From assembly GCA_030442055.1 (NCBI GenBank), contig JAUJEB010000001.1:1178001-1242000 (forward strand): a stretch of 64,000 bases of DNA. Reading direction: 5' to 3'. Shown piece by piece: positions 44,874 through 55,034 of this stretch; the stretch's first letter is position 1; each line of letters starts with the position of its first letter. Under the pieces are notes generated by a model. The model saw only the letters and a program-made list of their open reading frames with translations, had not been told where the DNA came from and did no database searches. This DNA comes from Agaribacillus aureus. Its GTDB lineage: Bacteria; Bacteroidota; Bacteroidia; Cytophagales; Cyclobacteriaceae. The translations under genes were made by a program, and so were the position numbers.

Positions 44874-46997
44874 TTAGGGCATAAGCTGTTTGATGGCCAG
44901 GGCCGTTTCGGTAACCGGCAAACGACAGGACTTGTCCTGGCACACGTAAATAGTTGTTTTACCATCCACCAATTTATTTTCGAGTAAAGGCAGTTTTCCT
45001 TCATCTTTCCCTCCCATAAAGAAAACATTTGGTAAATAGCTTTGGTCAAATTCCTTTCTTATATTTTCAAAATTGTTGCCTACAATAGCCACCTCGTAGG
45101 GTTGGGTAATCATCCAGCTCATCAAAACAGACCAATTGGCATAATATGGACCACCTTCCACCAGACTCTCCTTTACATTATTCAGCATTTGTTCAGCTTT
45201 TTCCACCCACTCAGGCTTGTATAAATATTGCCCCAAAATATACAAATTTTTCGCCATCACAGAATTGGAGGAGGGGATTACATTGTCAGGCACCTCAGTT
45301 TTTCTGGCCACCAGGGCGGGGTCCAGATCCGAGGTATAATAAAACATACCGTTTTCGGGGTTGTAAAAATGCACTAATGTATAATCCAATAATTTCTCGG
45401 CCTTAAAAAGCCATTCCTCGTCGAAGGTAGCTTGATACAAACTGATAAAAGCATCTATGGTAAATGCGTAGTCTTCTAAAAATCCGTTGATACTTACTTT
45501 GCCATCCTTGAAATTTCTCATCAACCTGTAGTCATCCTGCAAAACATGATTGAGTATCAGTGCTGCATTGGATTTAGCTTTGTCGAGAAATTCTTTTTCA
45601 TTAAATGCCCTATAGGCATCCACGTAGCCTTTAAGCATCAACGCATTCAAGCTGGTTAGGGATTTGTCATCCAGGGGTGGTTTTTCTCTTTTATCCCTGA
45701 CTTCAAATAGCTTCTTCCTGGAAACTGTTAATTGTTTATGAAGTTCTTCGATCGTAATGCCAAATTTCTCAGCGATTTCGCTATCGGTCTTAGTTTTTAG
45801 CAATATATTCTTACCTTCCTCCCAGTTACCTTCTTCCTCTACGGAATAATAGGCATTGAAAACTTCTGCGTTATCGCCCAGCACGGCATCGATCTCTGAT
45901 TTTTGCCAAATGTAAAATTTACCCTCCTCTCCCTCGCTGTCAGCATCCAGTGACGTATAAAAGGCCCCAGAAGAGGCTGTTAATTCTCGCTCAACAAATC
46001 CCAGCGTTTCATAGACCACCTGTTTATATAATGGTTTTTTGGTCATCTGAAAAGCATGGGAATAGAGGGTAACCAACTGTGCATTATCGTAAAGCATTTT
46101 TTCAAAATGTGGCACCTTCCAGTAAATATCAGTCGAATACCTGGCAAATCCGCCGCCAATCTGGTCATATATACCTCCGGAAGCTATTTTATCAAGCGTC
46201 AGTAACACTGCTTTTTTCGCGGACTCGTCTCCGGTTAAAAATGCATATTTCAAGAGAAATTCCTGTCCGACAGGCATGGGGAATTTGGGTGCCCTTTTTT
46301 GCCCACCCAATTCATAGTCAATGATTGGCTCCCAATTCGAGAAAACCGCTTTTAAATCGTCTAAACTGTAGGTCTGCTCTTCTTTAATCATGGGTACCAG
46401 TCCGATGGTGTTGATCCCCTCGGTAATCTTCTCCGCCTGCTCATTCACCTTGTCCGGACTCTTTATATATACATCCTGAATTTTGTGCAATAAATTAAGC
46501 CAATTCTCCTTCGGGAAATAAGTGCCGGCAAATATGGGCCTGCCGTCGGGCAGCGCAATGGCATTCAGTGGCCATCCTCCCCTGCCGGTAAGCAATTCTG
46601 CGGCACCCTGGTAAATCTGATCAACATCGGGCCTTTCCTCCCTATCTACCTTAATTGATATAAAATTCTTGTTCATGATCTCAGCCACTGTAGAGTCTTC
46701 AAAAGACTCATGTTCCATGACATGACACCAATGGCAGGCGGCATAACCAATACTGATAATCATCAACTTATTCTCATCCTTGGCTTTTTCCAGGGCTTCT
46801 TCTCCCCAGGGATACCAATCCACAGGATTGTGGGCATGTTGCAAAAGATAAGGGCTGCTTTGATTCACCAGCCTGTTTGTATAGGTATGACCGTCAGTTT
46901 GTTTCAAGTAATTAGATTTTTGTCCGCACGAATTATTTATAATAATACATAATGCCAGCCACAATACTATTCTTATTTTAATATTTATCATCATCAT
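44874..46997 (-). CDS. YyaL/SSP411-family thioredoxin-domain lipoprotein
   Basis: A 707-residue protein. It begins with a hydrophobic signal ending INNSCGQK, a lipobox with the modified Cys at about residue 24, so it is probably membrane-anchored in the periplasm; most family members lack such a signal. The N-terminal thioredoxin-like domain has [20 protein letters not shown] and [16 protein letters not shown], with the CHWC redox motif, then [11 protein letters not shown] and GRGGWPLNA. The remainder is an alpha/alpha-toroid with the glycosidase-like six-hairpin pattern ([27 protein letters not shown]). Function of the family (DUF255, SPATA20) is poorly known. Monocistronic. Confidence 0.92.
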   Translation of the reverse strand: MMMINIKIRIVLWLALCIIINNSCGQKSNYLKQTDGHTYTNRLVNQSSPYLLQHAHNPVDWYPWGEEALEKAKDENKLMIISIGYAACHWCHVMEHESFEDSTVAEIMNKNFISIKVDREERPDVDQIYQGAAELLTGRGGWPLNAIALPDGRPIFAGTYFPKENWLNLLHKIQDVYIKSPDKVNEQAEKITEGINTIGLVPMIKEEQTYSLDDLKAVFSNWEPIIDYELGGQKRAPKFPMPVGQEFLLKYAFLTGDESAKKAVLLTLDKIASGGIYDQIGGGFARYSTDIYWKVPHFEKMLYDNAQLVTLYSHAFQMTKKPLYKQVVYETLGFVERELTASSGAFYTSLDADSEGEEGKFYIWQKSEIDAVLGDNAEVFNAYYSVEEEGNWEEGKNILLKTKTDSEIAEKFGITIEELHKQLTVSRKKLFEVRDKREKPPLDDKSLTSLNALMLKGYVDAYRAFNEKEFLDKAKSNAALILNHVLQDDYRLMRNFKDGKVSINGFLEDYAFTIDAFISLYQATFDEEWLFKAEKLLDYTLVHFYNPENGMFYYTSDLDPALVARKTEVPDNVIPSSNSVMAKNLYILGQYLYKPEWVEKAEQMLNNVKESLVEGGPYYANWSVLMSWMITQPYEVAIVGNNFENIRKEFDQSYLPNVFFMGGKDEGKLPLLENKLVDGKTTIYVCQDKSCRLPVTETALAIKQLMP

Positions 46998-47073
46998 TCA
47001 ATCGACAGAAGTATATACTTCATTTCACGGAAACAATCAATTAAGGTTAATAATGTAGTCAAAGTTCCCCACT

Positions 47074-47745
47074 TTAAAAAAAATAAAATACGATACCGAC
47101 GCGGTAAAGAAACTTTCCACTGCTGATTTTTAAATTTTCATCGTCTACGTTTACCAGGTTTTTATACACGTAGTCTGCACCAATTTGCAAGGCAACATCT
47201 TTTGTTTCGTTAAGGAATATATCATATCCTAATCCCCCCATGGCATAGATTCCATTGAAATTTGTATTGGTTACGGAACTGCCGCTTTCTGTTTTGAGAT
47301 TTTGTATTCCGTAACCACCCAAGGCCTGAAAGAATAACTGATCAATAAAATACCAACGAATAAACGGCCCCCCGAAAAAATCTACGGCCGTACTTTCTAC
47401 CCCATCAGCGCCATCTACGTATTCCACATCGAGGGTCAGCCCCAAACCAATAGCAAATCTATCCATTACAAAATATCCTCCCTGAGCGGTACCCCATATG
47501 TCCATCATACTTTCTTCGATTTGCGTGTTGGGAGAATTATCCCTTTTATCTTTGCCATGCCTAAGACCAAAATTCGCGTTTAGCAACAGGTCATCTTTTA
47601 AATACAATTCATCCTCGTTGATGGTATAGGGAAGTAACCGGTCTACTGACGGCGTTTGACTGGTGTCTTCGGATTCTGTTTCCTGCGCAAACAGCGGACT
47701 TGCAAGCAGAACACACAGCAATAAAATAATGGCATTTACTTTCAT
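47074..47745 (-). CDS. Outer-membrane beta-barrel protein
   Basis: A 223-residue exported protein. The signal peptide is MKVNAIILLLCVLLASPLFAQ with cleavage after AQ. An acidic linker follows (ETESEDTSQTPSVDRLLP), then alternating polar/aromatic strands characteristic of an eight-stranded barrel (GGYFVMDRFAIGLGLTLDV, GGPFIRWYFIDQLFFQALG, AMGGLGYDIF) and a terminal FLYRVGIVFYFF with the aromatic last residue needed for barrel assembly. It fits the PF13505-like OMP family. It stands alone, 77 bp upstream of the YyaL-like gene, and may share its transcript. Confidence 0.8.
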   Translation of the reverse strand: MKVNAIILLLCVLLASPLFAQETESEDTSQTPSVDRLLPYTINEDELYLKDDLLLNANFGLRHGKDKRDNSPNTQIEESMMDIWGTAQGGYFVMDRFAIGLGLTLDVEYVDGADGVESTAVDFFGGPFIRWYFIDQLFFQALGGYGIQNLKTESGSSVTNTNFNGIYAMGGLGYDIFLNETKDVALQIGADYVYKNLVNVDDENLKISSGKFLYRVGIVFYFF

Positions 47746-48093
47746 GAACGTTACTAGGGTTAAGTAATATATTTAGTTGACTGTCTTTAAGTTATTGCAA
47801 AATAGCCTCATTTAATGTAAAAAATTATGATTATATCAAGAAATTTGATCTTTTAACAGATAAAATCAGTAATGGGTCAGGTGAAATTAAACTTTACGAT
47901 TTTGACTTTTTGCAGATTTCAATCAGCCATTCCAGACTACAAAGCTTCGCAAAGGTAAATTTTTTAAGGAAATATTACATATTTGAGTCACGGCCGGTTT
48001 GTTCTTTATTTTGACTGTCAATTTACCTAAATTGATATAAGCTTAATTCTAAACAGAGAAAGCTAAATGTAACAATCAATAAGTGAAACAGCC
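47746..48093. other. Divergent intergenic region between the barrel gene and the Ig-repeat gene
   Basis: A 348-bp AT-rich region with no credible gene; it should hold promoters for both flanking genes, but none could be assigned with confidence. Confidence 0.4.
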
Positions 48094-50529
48094 ATGAAAT
48101 TGAAGCAAGTAATCTTTACCATTTTAATGGTTTCGGTCTTTCAAAACCTGTTTGCAATCGAAAAAAAAGGGATTTTTTCTGATGAGCCAGAAGTATATGA
48201 ACAGCACCCTGCCTATTTTCAACCGGTCGGAATTTATTTCGCATTAGGTTTTTATGCGGAAAACTACGTCCAGTCAAATGGTGACAAGGAATTAAAAATA
48301 AGGATTAATCGGGGTAGGAAATTTACTAATAAAGGAGAAATCGAGGTAGAAATACGACCAATTAAGCTCAGTGCTACACTCATCTCAAAAATGAAAATTG
48401 GTTTCCAACCGGACCTTAGCGATGCCGAATGGGAAACCTTCAAGTACAATAAATTTTTGAATATTCCCCAAAAGAACGGTGAGTTGGTAGTATATGCAAG
48501 TTTACAGGATAAAGCCGGAAATAATTCCCCTATTGAAAAAGCAAAAATAATCATCGACACCACGCCACCTACCGGTACCGGTGTGATTATAAATAAAGGT
48601 GCCGAATTTACCAATGACCCTGAAATGCGTGTACGCCTGACAATCGAGGCCACAGATGCCTATAAGATGCAGGTTAGCAATACAGGTCAATTTAATGACT
48701 CGGAATGGGAAGATTACGTGCCTCAAAAAAACTGGATGATTGGTCCTAAAAAGGAAGGCAAAAAAACAGTATACGTTCGCTTTGCCGACAAGGCCACCAA
48801 TATCAGTGAACCTATATCGGCCTCTATTATGGTAGACCTAACACCACCGGTCGGGACACTTGAGATCAATCAGGGCGCGAAATATACCAACAGCAGAGAT
48901 GTATCTATTAACATCAACTCCAAAGACGCAACGGTGGTGAGAATTGTTGGTTCCAAAATTCAAAACGCTCCATACCAAAAGACCGAAGACGATGGCAGTA
49001 TGACCAAAAGCCTGCGGTTAGACTCAGTAGATGGCAGGAAATTCGTCAAGGTTTATTTCAGGGATAATGCCGGAAATATAAACAAGCAACCTGCTATTGA
49101 CGAAATCATCCTGGATACCAAAGCGCCACACATCGGGTTGTTTAAGATCAATCAGGGTGAAAAATATTGTACCAACAAAGAGGGTAAAGTAACCTTAAAA
49201 ATTGGAACCCGGGAGGAGCTGGGCTCATTCGATATGTACGTCAGTAATGACAGGGAATTTAAAGATGCCAAGCCCAGGGCCTATGTACCCAAGATTGACA
49301 ACTGGCAGCTCGACGCCTCATCAGATGGGCTGAAACAAGTCTATTTAAAGTTTGTGGATAAAGCGGGAAATGTTTCAAAAATAGCTGTATCTAAAGTAAT
49401 TCTGGATCGCCAGCCTCCTATAGCCGATAAGATTATTGTCGACAATGGCAATGAATGGGTCAGTAAAAATTATGCCAGCTTATCACTCCGAGCCATGGAT
49501 GCTGATTATATGGAAGTTAGCAACAGCCCCAAATTTTCTCAGATCAATGCCTGGGAAGCATTTGCCACCAACAGGGCTAATTGGATGTTACCGGCAAGAG
49601 ATGGGAAAATTAATGTCTATGCCAGGTTTAAAGATAGAGCGGGAAATGTTTCTGAGGTTATTTCCGATTTTATACACAAAGACACCAAATCGCCTACTGG
49701 AAAAATCAGTATCAACAATGGTGCTAAATTTACCAACGATGTATCAAAAACTGTGAGTTTAGCCATGTCTTACGACAGCGATGCTTATGAAATGCAAATA
49801 AATAACAGTCCGAATTTCAACAATGTAAAATGGGAAATGGTCAGTACCAAAATTGAGTCCTGGAATTTGGATGAGGAAGATGGGGAAAAAAGAATTTTTG
49901 CCCGCTATAAGGACAAGGCGGGTAACATATCTGAGATAATAGCTGCCAGAATTATACTTGATACACAACCACCGTTATATCCCTCAATAGCCATTAACGG
50001 GGACTCTTTATATACGGGAAGGATGGATAAAATGGTTGACCTGGACATTAATGCTGAAGATGCTGCTTATATGATGGTATCTTCCAAAGCAGATTTTAGT
50101 GATGCCAAATGGGAGCAATATAATCAGCAAAGAAAATTTATGCTTGCCGGGTCAGATGGCGAAAAAGAAATATTTGTGAAATTCAAAGATGAGGCTGGCA
50201 ACGTATCTCCGGCAGCCAGCAGTAAGATAATTCTGGACCGCTATCCGCCAAAGCCTATTTCATTTCAAATCAACAATGGCGATGAATGGAGTAACCAGGC
50301 AAACAAAGAAGTGACACTTCAAATCCAGGCCGAAGGCGCTACGAAAATGATCATTTCTGACAATCCGGAGTTTGCCGGGGCCAAATGGCAACCTTATAAG
50401 GCCAAAATAGCTAATTTTGAACTTCAGGGAGGTGACGGTCTAAAGACACTTTTTATCTCCTTCAAAGACGAGGCTGGCCATCAATCCAAGAACCTTTCAG
50501 CTACGATCAAACTTAAAAGAGAATTCTAG
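48094..50529 (+). CDS. Secreted protein with eight Ig-like repeats
   Basis: An 811-residue protein with a signal peptide (MKLKQVIFTILMVSVFQNLFA). About eight copies of a ~90-residue unit follow. Each opens with a strand like INNGAKFTND, INQGAKYTNS or VDNGNEWVSK, continues with VSNxxxFxxAxWExY and closes with KFKDxAGNVSxxxxxxIILDxxPP. The DxAGNxS motif is common in bacterial Ig-like repeats of adhesins. No T9SS sorting domain is found at the C-terminus, which ends LKREF after the last repeat, so it is presumably periplasmic or exported by another route. A 19-bp perfect stem overlaps its stop codon. Confidence 0.8.
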   Translation: MKLKQVIFTILMVSVFQNLFAIEKKGIFSDEPEVYEQHPAYFQPVGIYFALGFYAENYVQSNGDKELKIRINRGRKFTNKGEIEVEIRPIKLSATLISKMKIGFQPDLSDAEWETFKYNKFLNIPQKNGELVVYASLQDKAGNNSPIEKAKIIIDTTPPTGTGVIINKGAEFTNDPEMRVRLTIEATDAYKMQVSNTGQFNDSEWEDYVPQKNWMIGPKKEGKKTVYVRFADKATNISEPISASIMVDLTPPVGTLEINQGAKYTNSRDVSININSKDATVVRIVGSKIQNAPYQKTEDDGSMTKSLRLDSVDGRKFVKVYFRDNAGNINKQPAIDEIILDTKAPHIGLFKINQGEKYCTNKEGKVTLKIGTREELGSFDMYVSNDREFKDAKPRAYVPKIDNWQLDASSDGLKQVYLKFVDKAGNVSKIAVSKVILDRQPPIADKIIVDNGNEWVSKNYASLSLRAMDADYMEVSNSPKFSQINAWEAFATNRANWMLPARDGKINVYARFKDRAGNVSEVISDFIHKDTKSPTGKISINNGAKFTNDVSKTVSLAMSYDSDAYEMQINNSPNFNNVKWEMVSTKIESWNLDEEDGEKRIFARYKDKAGNISEIIAARIILDTQPPLYPSIAINGDSLYTGRMDKMVDLDINAEDAAYMMVSSKADFSDAKWEQYNQQRKFMLAGSDGEKEIFVKFKDEAGNVSPAASSKIILDRYPPKPISFQINNGDEWSNQANKEVTLQIQAEGATKMIISDNPEFAGAKWQPYKAKIANFELQGGDGLKTLFISFKDEAGHQSKNLSATIKLKREF

Positions 50530-50569
50530 TGTCAAGTTAACCATAAAATGATGGTTAACTTGACACTAG
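50526..50569 (+). terminator. Long perfect hairpin overlapping the stop codon of the Ig-repeat gene
   Basis: CTAGTGTCAAGTTAACCAT (50526-50544) pairs perfectly over 19 bp with ATGGTTAACTTGACACTAG (50551-50569), loop AAAATG. The stop codon TAG lies within the left arm. No T-run follows, so it is either an unusual terminator or an mRNA 3'-end stabiliser. Confidence 0.6.
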
Positions 50570-50698
50570 TAACATTCTTAAATTAGCGAAGCAGTGTCAT
50601 AATTGCCGACCGTAATTACAGATTAAAGCGGTCTGCAATTTTATTTTAGAGCGGGTCTTAATAAATTTACATCCAACCCGTTCCGAAATCACTACTGG

Positions 50699-51763
50699 AT
50701 GTTTAAGCTACTGTATAAATTATTTCTTTTTTTTACCGCCCTGGTTTATTTAAGCAGCTTTGTTTCGCCAGGATGGATTTGGTTCTTTGGGTTATCTTCA
50801 TTTATCATACCGGTTTTGTTGTTACTTAACCTATCCTCATTCGTTTTCTGGGCGGTTTTCAAAAGAAAGTTCCTAATTTATCCTACCGTGGGGCTGCTGA
50901 TGAGCCTGCCTTATCTCTTAATAACCGTTTCCTTTCATGCAGGAAAAGAAAAGCCTGAAGGATTATCAGTATTAAGTTATAATGTGCGCGTATTTAATGT
51001 ATACAAACATTTAAATCATAATTACGAATCTTCCAAAAAGATGATTGCGTGGGCTACGCAGGATACATCAGCTATCAAGTGCTTTCAGGAATTTCACAAT
51101 CAAAAGGAGTCTGAAATATTTAATACTACCAAAATCTTTAGTCAGAACGGTAGATACGAACCCTTTGTAAAGCCTTATGTCATCAACCATATGGGGCACG
51201 AATTTGGTCTGGCTATATTCAGCAAATATCCGGTTATCAATAAGGGGATGGTAGTATTTAAGCACCCGGGCAATAACAACAGCGCCATATACGTAGATGT
51301 TGTTTACAATAGTGATACCGTAAGAATATATAATGCCCATTTTGAATCAATGAGTATTGGCGGAAAGGAACTGGATACGCAATCAGGCCTCAAACAGGTT
51401 TGGAATAACCTCATGCCACGGCTGCAAAAAGGCATGGTGATACGGGCCAGGCAAGTTGAAGAGTTGATGAGACATATTGAAAATTGTCCCTTCGATGTAG
51501 TACTATGCTGTGATCTCAATGAGCTGCCCTATAGCTACGTTTATCATAAAATTAAAAATCAACTGGCAAATTCGTTTGAGAAAGGTGGTCGTGGTTTTGG
51601 ATTCAGTTATAATGGTAAAATACCTTTTTTGCGCATAGACAATCAATTTTTCAGCAGCCAGCTTGAGGTCCTGAAATATCAAAACTTACAAAAAATCAAT
51701 TATTCAGATCATTATCCCATTAAATGCGTTTATGGTTTTAAAAAAAAGGATAAAAACGAATGA
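50699..51763 (+). CDS. Membrane-anchored endonuclease/exonuclease/phosphatase (EEP) protein
   Basis: A 354-residue protein. Three hydrophobic helices occupy about 1-85, followed by a periplasmic EEP (DNase I-like) domain. Motifs are LSYNVRVFNVY (metal Asn), IKCFQEFHN (metal Glu), RIYNAHFESM, VVLCCDLNELPYSY (catalytic Asp/Asn) and INYSDHYPIKC (the terminal catalytic Asp-His). All catalytic residues are present, so it is probably active on phosphodiester or phosphomonoester substrates outside the cytoplasm, such as extracellular nucleic acids or phospholipids. It is monocistronic or precedes the aminotransferase-fold gene 73 bp downstream. Confidence 0.88.
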   Translation: MFKLLYKLFLFFTALVYLSSFVSPGWIWFFGLSSFIIPVLLLLNLSSFVFWAVFKRKFLIYPTVGLLMSLPYLLITVSFHAGKEKPEGLSVLSYNVRVFNVYKHLNHNYESSKKMIAWATQDTSAIKCFQEFHNQKESEIFNTTKIFSQNGRYEPFVKPYVINHMGHEFGLAIFSKYPVINKGMVVFKHPGNNNSAIYVDVVYNSDTVRIYNAHFESMSIGGKELDTQSGLKQVWNNLMPRLQKGMVIRARQVEELMRHIENCPFDVVLCCDLNELPYSYVYHKIKNQLANSFEKGGRGFGFSYNGKIPFLRIDNQFFSSQLEVLKYQNLQKINYSDHYPIKCVYGFKKKDKNE

Positions 51764-51836
51764 TTGGCACAAATCATTGCCATCATCAAAAACATAGATA
51801 TATTACATAAAATTTTTTAACCATATTTCGCGGTAT

Positions 51837-52988
51837 ATGCTTTGTCAAAAAGACCATTTTTCCATTCCCGATCACGTCACTTACCTGAATTGCGCTTACA
51901 TGTCACCGCAGTTAAAAACGGTTATGGACGCCGGGATTGAAGCAGCTCACATAAAAAATTACCCTTTTCAGATTAAAGCCGAAGATTTCTTTAATGCCAC
52001 CACATTGCTGCGCCAGACATTCTCCAAATTAATCGGCAACCCTGATCCGGACAGGATTGCTGTCATTCCATCCGTATCCTACGGGATGGCCATTGTAAGT
52101 AAAAATCTGAATTTGCAAGCTGGTGAAGAAATCCTGCTGACACATGAACAATTTCCCAGTAATTTTTATCCCTGGCAAAAGTTAGCTTGCGAAAAAAAAG
52201 GGCGACTGGTCATTGTTGAAGCGCCAAATGAAGACGACCGGGGCAAAAAGTGGAATGAAAAAATTCTGGAAAACATCAACGAAAAGACAAAATTGGTTAC
52301 CATCGGCAATGTTCACTGGGCAGATGGAACCAAATTTGATCTCAAAGCTATCCGCCAAAGAACGTCAGAAGTGGGTGCGCTGCTGGTGGTAGACGGTACC
52401 CAGTCGGTGGGCGCCCTGCCATTCGACGTAGGAGATATACAACCCGACGCGCTTGTATGTTCGGGTTATAAATGGTTGCTAGGACCTTATTCTATGGCCT
52501 TTGCCTATTTTGGATCTTTCTTCGATGATGGTGACCCTATTGAAGAAAACTGGATCAATCGGCACAATAGCGAGGACTTTGCCGGTTTGGTAGCTTATGA
52601 GTCTAACTACAAGGAAAAAGCACTTCGATATGCAGTGGGAGAGCATAGTAATTTTTCTTTAACACCTATGATGCAAAAAGCGCTCGAGCAATTAAATGAA
52701 TGGGGTGCTTCGAACATCCAGCAATATTGTAGTCAGTTAACAAAGGCCCCAATCGCCGAGTTATTATCGCTGGGTTTCAGGATTGAAAATGAAAACTACA
52801 GGGGATCTCATTTAATCGGCATAAGAGTACCTGATCACCTGGATGTCAAAGCCTTGTCAAACCAGTTCAAGAAGCATGATGTATACATTTCTGTCAGGGG
52901 AAATGCCATTAGAGTAGCCCCCCATGTTTACAACGATCAAAATGATATGGACAAACTGGTGGAAATAATTAAGAAAGCAGCGCTATGA
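51837..52988 (+). CDS. Class V aminotransferase-fold PLP enzyme (cysteine desulfurase-like)
   Basis: A 383-residue cytosolic enzyme. The N-terminal YLNCAYMSPQLKTV resembles the opening of isopenicillin N epimerase/kynureninase-like class V proteins. VDGTQSVGALPFDV holds the PLP-binding Asp and Gln, and VCSGYKWLLGPYSMAFAYF contains the Schiff-base Lys. No conserved catalytic Cys loop typical of IscS is evident, so desulfurase activity is not assured; epimerase, lyase or aminotransferase activity is equally possible. Its neighbours do not indicate a pathway. Confidence 0.88.
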   Translation: MLCQKDHFSIPDHVTYLNCAYMSPQLKTVMDAGIEAAHIKNYPFQIKAEDFFNATTLLRQTFSKLIGNPDPDRIAVIPSVSYGMAIVSKNLNLQAGEEILLTHEQFPSNFYPWQKLACEKKGRLVIVEAPNEDDRGKKWNEKILENINEKTKLVTIGNVHWADGTKFDLKAIRQRTSEVGALLVVDGTQSVGALPFDVGDIQPDALVCSGYKWLLGPYSMAFAYFGSFFDDGDPIEENWINRHNSEDFAGLVAYESNYKEKALRYAVGEHSNFSLTPMMQKALEQLNEWGASNIQQYCSQLTKAPIAELLSLGFRIENENYRGSHLIGIRVPDHLDVKALSNQFKKHDVYISVRGNAIRVAPHVYNDQNDMDKLVEIIKKAAL

Positions 52989-53047
52989 TGACATTTTTTA
53001 ACCGGGATCCGGCGAACTGTAATAAGTCTTGTTTTTGATACGGTGCG

Positions 53048-54748
53048 CTACAGGCTTCGCACAAAATGCAACTCCACCCGCTTATTTTTAACCCTGCCCA
53101 AAGGGTCTCCCGATGGCACCATAGGGTTACTATCGCCAAAACCTTCGATCCTGATACGGTGTCCCGGCACCCCCTGTTTCAGGAAATGATTTAATAATGT
53201 CTCCGCCTGTTTGATCGTTCTATCATTGTGATAGGTATATTTTATGGCCTGAATAGCTGGTTCAGGAATACTATTATTCAGGCTATCCAAATCAACATCT
53301 TTATCAATGTCTTCAACATCGGTCCACCCGCTACCATTACCACTTCCGGAATTTTCCTCATTTGAGGAACTGAATTCATCGAAGGCATAGACAGTATCGA
53401 TTCTGATCTCGGTCAAATCTTCGCTGCTTTGAATAGAATCGCTAAATACCTGATCAGTATGCACCCCGATCTCAAGGTTTAATTCGGGATTATCTTTTAA
53501 CGTTTTCATTATTCTTTTAAGCTCAAAGCCGGAAGCGTTATCCAATTCAGCGGAATGGGGCTTGAACCTGATATTCTCCGAGATTACAGTCAAGCCATCT
53601 TTTATTTTTTTCAGCCTGAATGTGTGGTTTTCTTTCACGGAGCTTTTCATTGAATCGGCAAAATATATTTTTGAGCTATGTAAATACTTCTTATCCAGCG
53701 ATTGAATTGAAAAATCGCAAACTCTGCCAACCGGAAATACCGTGTAAAATTTACCACTGGCTTCGTCGGTCCTTGCGTATAGAATCCTTTTTTGTGTCTC
53801 GGCATCATATACCTGGATAAAGGCTTTCAACGGGTCTTCTGTCTCATCATCCACTACCAGCCCATCCATTAACACCACTTTTTCGCCCTGGAAGTCTTCC
53901 GGTAATTTTGAGACTATTATGTTTTCCTTGCCCCTGTAATCGGCTGAAAAATAGATTTCGGTTCCTTTGGCAGTCAGGCTGGTAAACATTTCATCCCTGG
54001 CTGAATTCAAAAATGACATCGAAACCGGCTTTGACCAGCCATCCTGCTTTTTTTTAGTCAAGTAAAAGTCAAGCCCTCCCTTACCCCCCGGCCGGCCGGA
54101 GGCAAAAACCAAGGTTTTATTGTCTGGAAATATTGATGGAAACTGTTCATTGCCCAGATTTACCGGAGATGGCAATTTTGTAGGCGCATTCCATAACTCC
54201 CGGTTTCTTTTTTTAGACACCCAAATACCACAATCCGAGGCTGCATCTTTTGACATACTTGCACAACGCATAAAATACAGGTATTGACCATCAGGAGATA
54301 TCGAAGGAGCCCCTTCATGCCCACTGGAGTTTACCGGCTTTCCAATATTTCTGGCCGGCGTCCAGTATCCTCCTTTTTTTTCGGTGTACATGATGTCGTA
54401 GCCACCAATTCCCTGACCGCGTTTAGATGTAAAATAAATGGTTTTTCCATCGGCGCTAAGACAGGCACCTCCAATGAAGTTTAGCTCTAAAAAATTGTTA
54501 ACCTCTTTGACATCTTCGGGTGTCGTCCATTTGCTGGGTCCCACTTTGCGGGTATATTTTAGTTCGGGAGCTCCGCTGGCTGAATAGGTTGATAAAAATA
54601 TCATGGTTTTGCCATCAGCGCTGAGGCTGGGAGCAAAATTGTCTTTGTTCATGATATTGATACTCTTTGGTAATACTTTTCGCCCCACCTGGGCGTTGGA
54701 AGCCAGATGAAAAACTATTACAAAAAATAGAAAGTATAAGTATCTCAT
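53048..54748 (-). CDS. PD40 propeller-OmpA outer-membrane protein with acidic insert
   Basis: A 566-residue exported protein with a signal peptide ending HLASNAQ. It has about five WD40-like PD40 repeats (APSLSADGKTMIF, ACLSADGKTIYFTSKR, APSISPDGQYLYFM, FPSIFPDNKTLVFASGR). A strand-rich region (LMDGLVVDDETEDPLKAFI, ~290-370) follows, then a C-terminal OmpA-like domain beginning FKPHSAELD and ending HRIRIEGFGDSNP and RVKNKRVELHFV. Between the first OmpA strand/helix and the rest lies an unusual ~85-residue acidic, Ser/Gly-rich stretch (SSSNEENSGSGNGSG). Such proteins bind peptidoglycan and are common as T9SS or outer-membrane accessories (PorE-like). A role here is unproven. Confidence 0.85.
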   Translation of the reverse strand: MRYLYFLFFVIVFHLASNAQVGRKVLPKSINIMNKDNFAPSLSADGKTMIFLSTYSASGAPELKYTRKVGPSKWTTPEDVKEVNNFLELNFIGGACLSADGKTIYFTSKRGQGIGGYDIMYTEKKGGYWTPARNIGKPVNSSGHEGAPSISPDGQYLYFMRCASMSKDAASDCGIWVSKKRNRELWNAPTKLPSPVNLGNEQFPSIFPDNKTLVFASGRPGGKGGLDFYLTKKKQDGWSKPVSMSFLNSARDEMFTSLTAKGTEIYFSADYRGKENIIVSKLPEDFQGEKVVLMDGLVVDDETEDPLKAFIQVYDAETQKRILYARTDEASGKFYTVFPVGRVCDFSIQSLDKKYLHSSKIYFADSMKSSVKENHTFRLKKIKDGLTVISENIRFKPHSAELDNASGFELKRIMKTLKDNPELNLEIGVHTDQVFSDSIQSSEDLTEIRIDTVYAFDEFSSSNEENSGSGNGSGWTDVEDIDKDVDLDSLNNSIPEPAIQAIKYTYHNDRTIKQAETLLNHFLKQGVPGHRIRIEGFGDSNPMVPSGDPLGRVKNKRVELHFVRSL

Positions 54749-54960
54749 TTGTAAAGCATTTACTATATAACTTAGATATTCTAAAATTAGTGAATCTGGA
54801 ACTTAAAAACTTTGAAAGATATTTTGATTGATTGCCAATGACATGTTTTGCCCAAAAACTGTACAAATTCGATCGAACAAGTGTCCGAAATTAATACAAT
54901 ATATAGCAAAACAAATAGCTGATAGTATATAACTATTTGATTATCAGTATTTTATAAAAA

Positions 54961-54978
54961 TTGGCACATTCATTGGCA
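54961..54978 (+). promoter_or_regulatory. Candidate -24/-12 (sigma-54-like) promoter
   Basis: TTGGCACATTCATTGGCA, 57 bp before the start at 55035. The left half matches TGGCAC; TTGG stands where TTGC is usual. A closely similar sequence precedes the adaptor gene at 62770, which argues against chance. Confidence 0.45.
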
Positions 54979-55034
54979 TTGTAATGGCGAAGGTCAAAAC
55001 TCAATTTAAAAACTCCAAATAACTCTCAACAACA

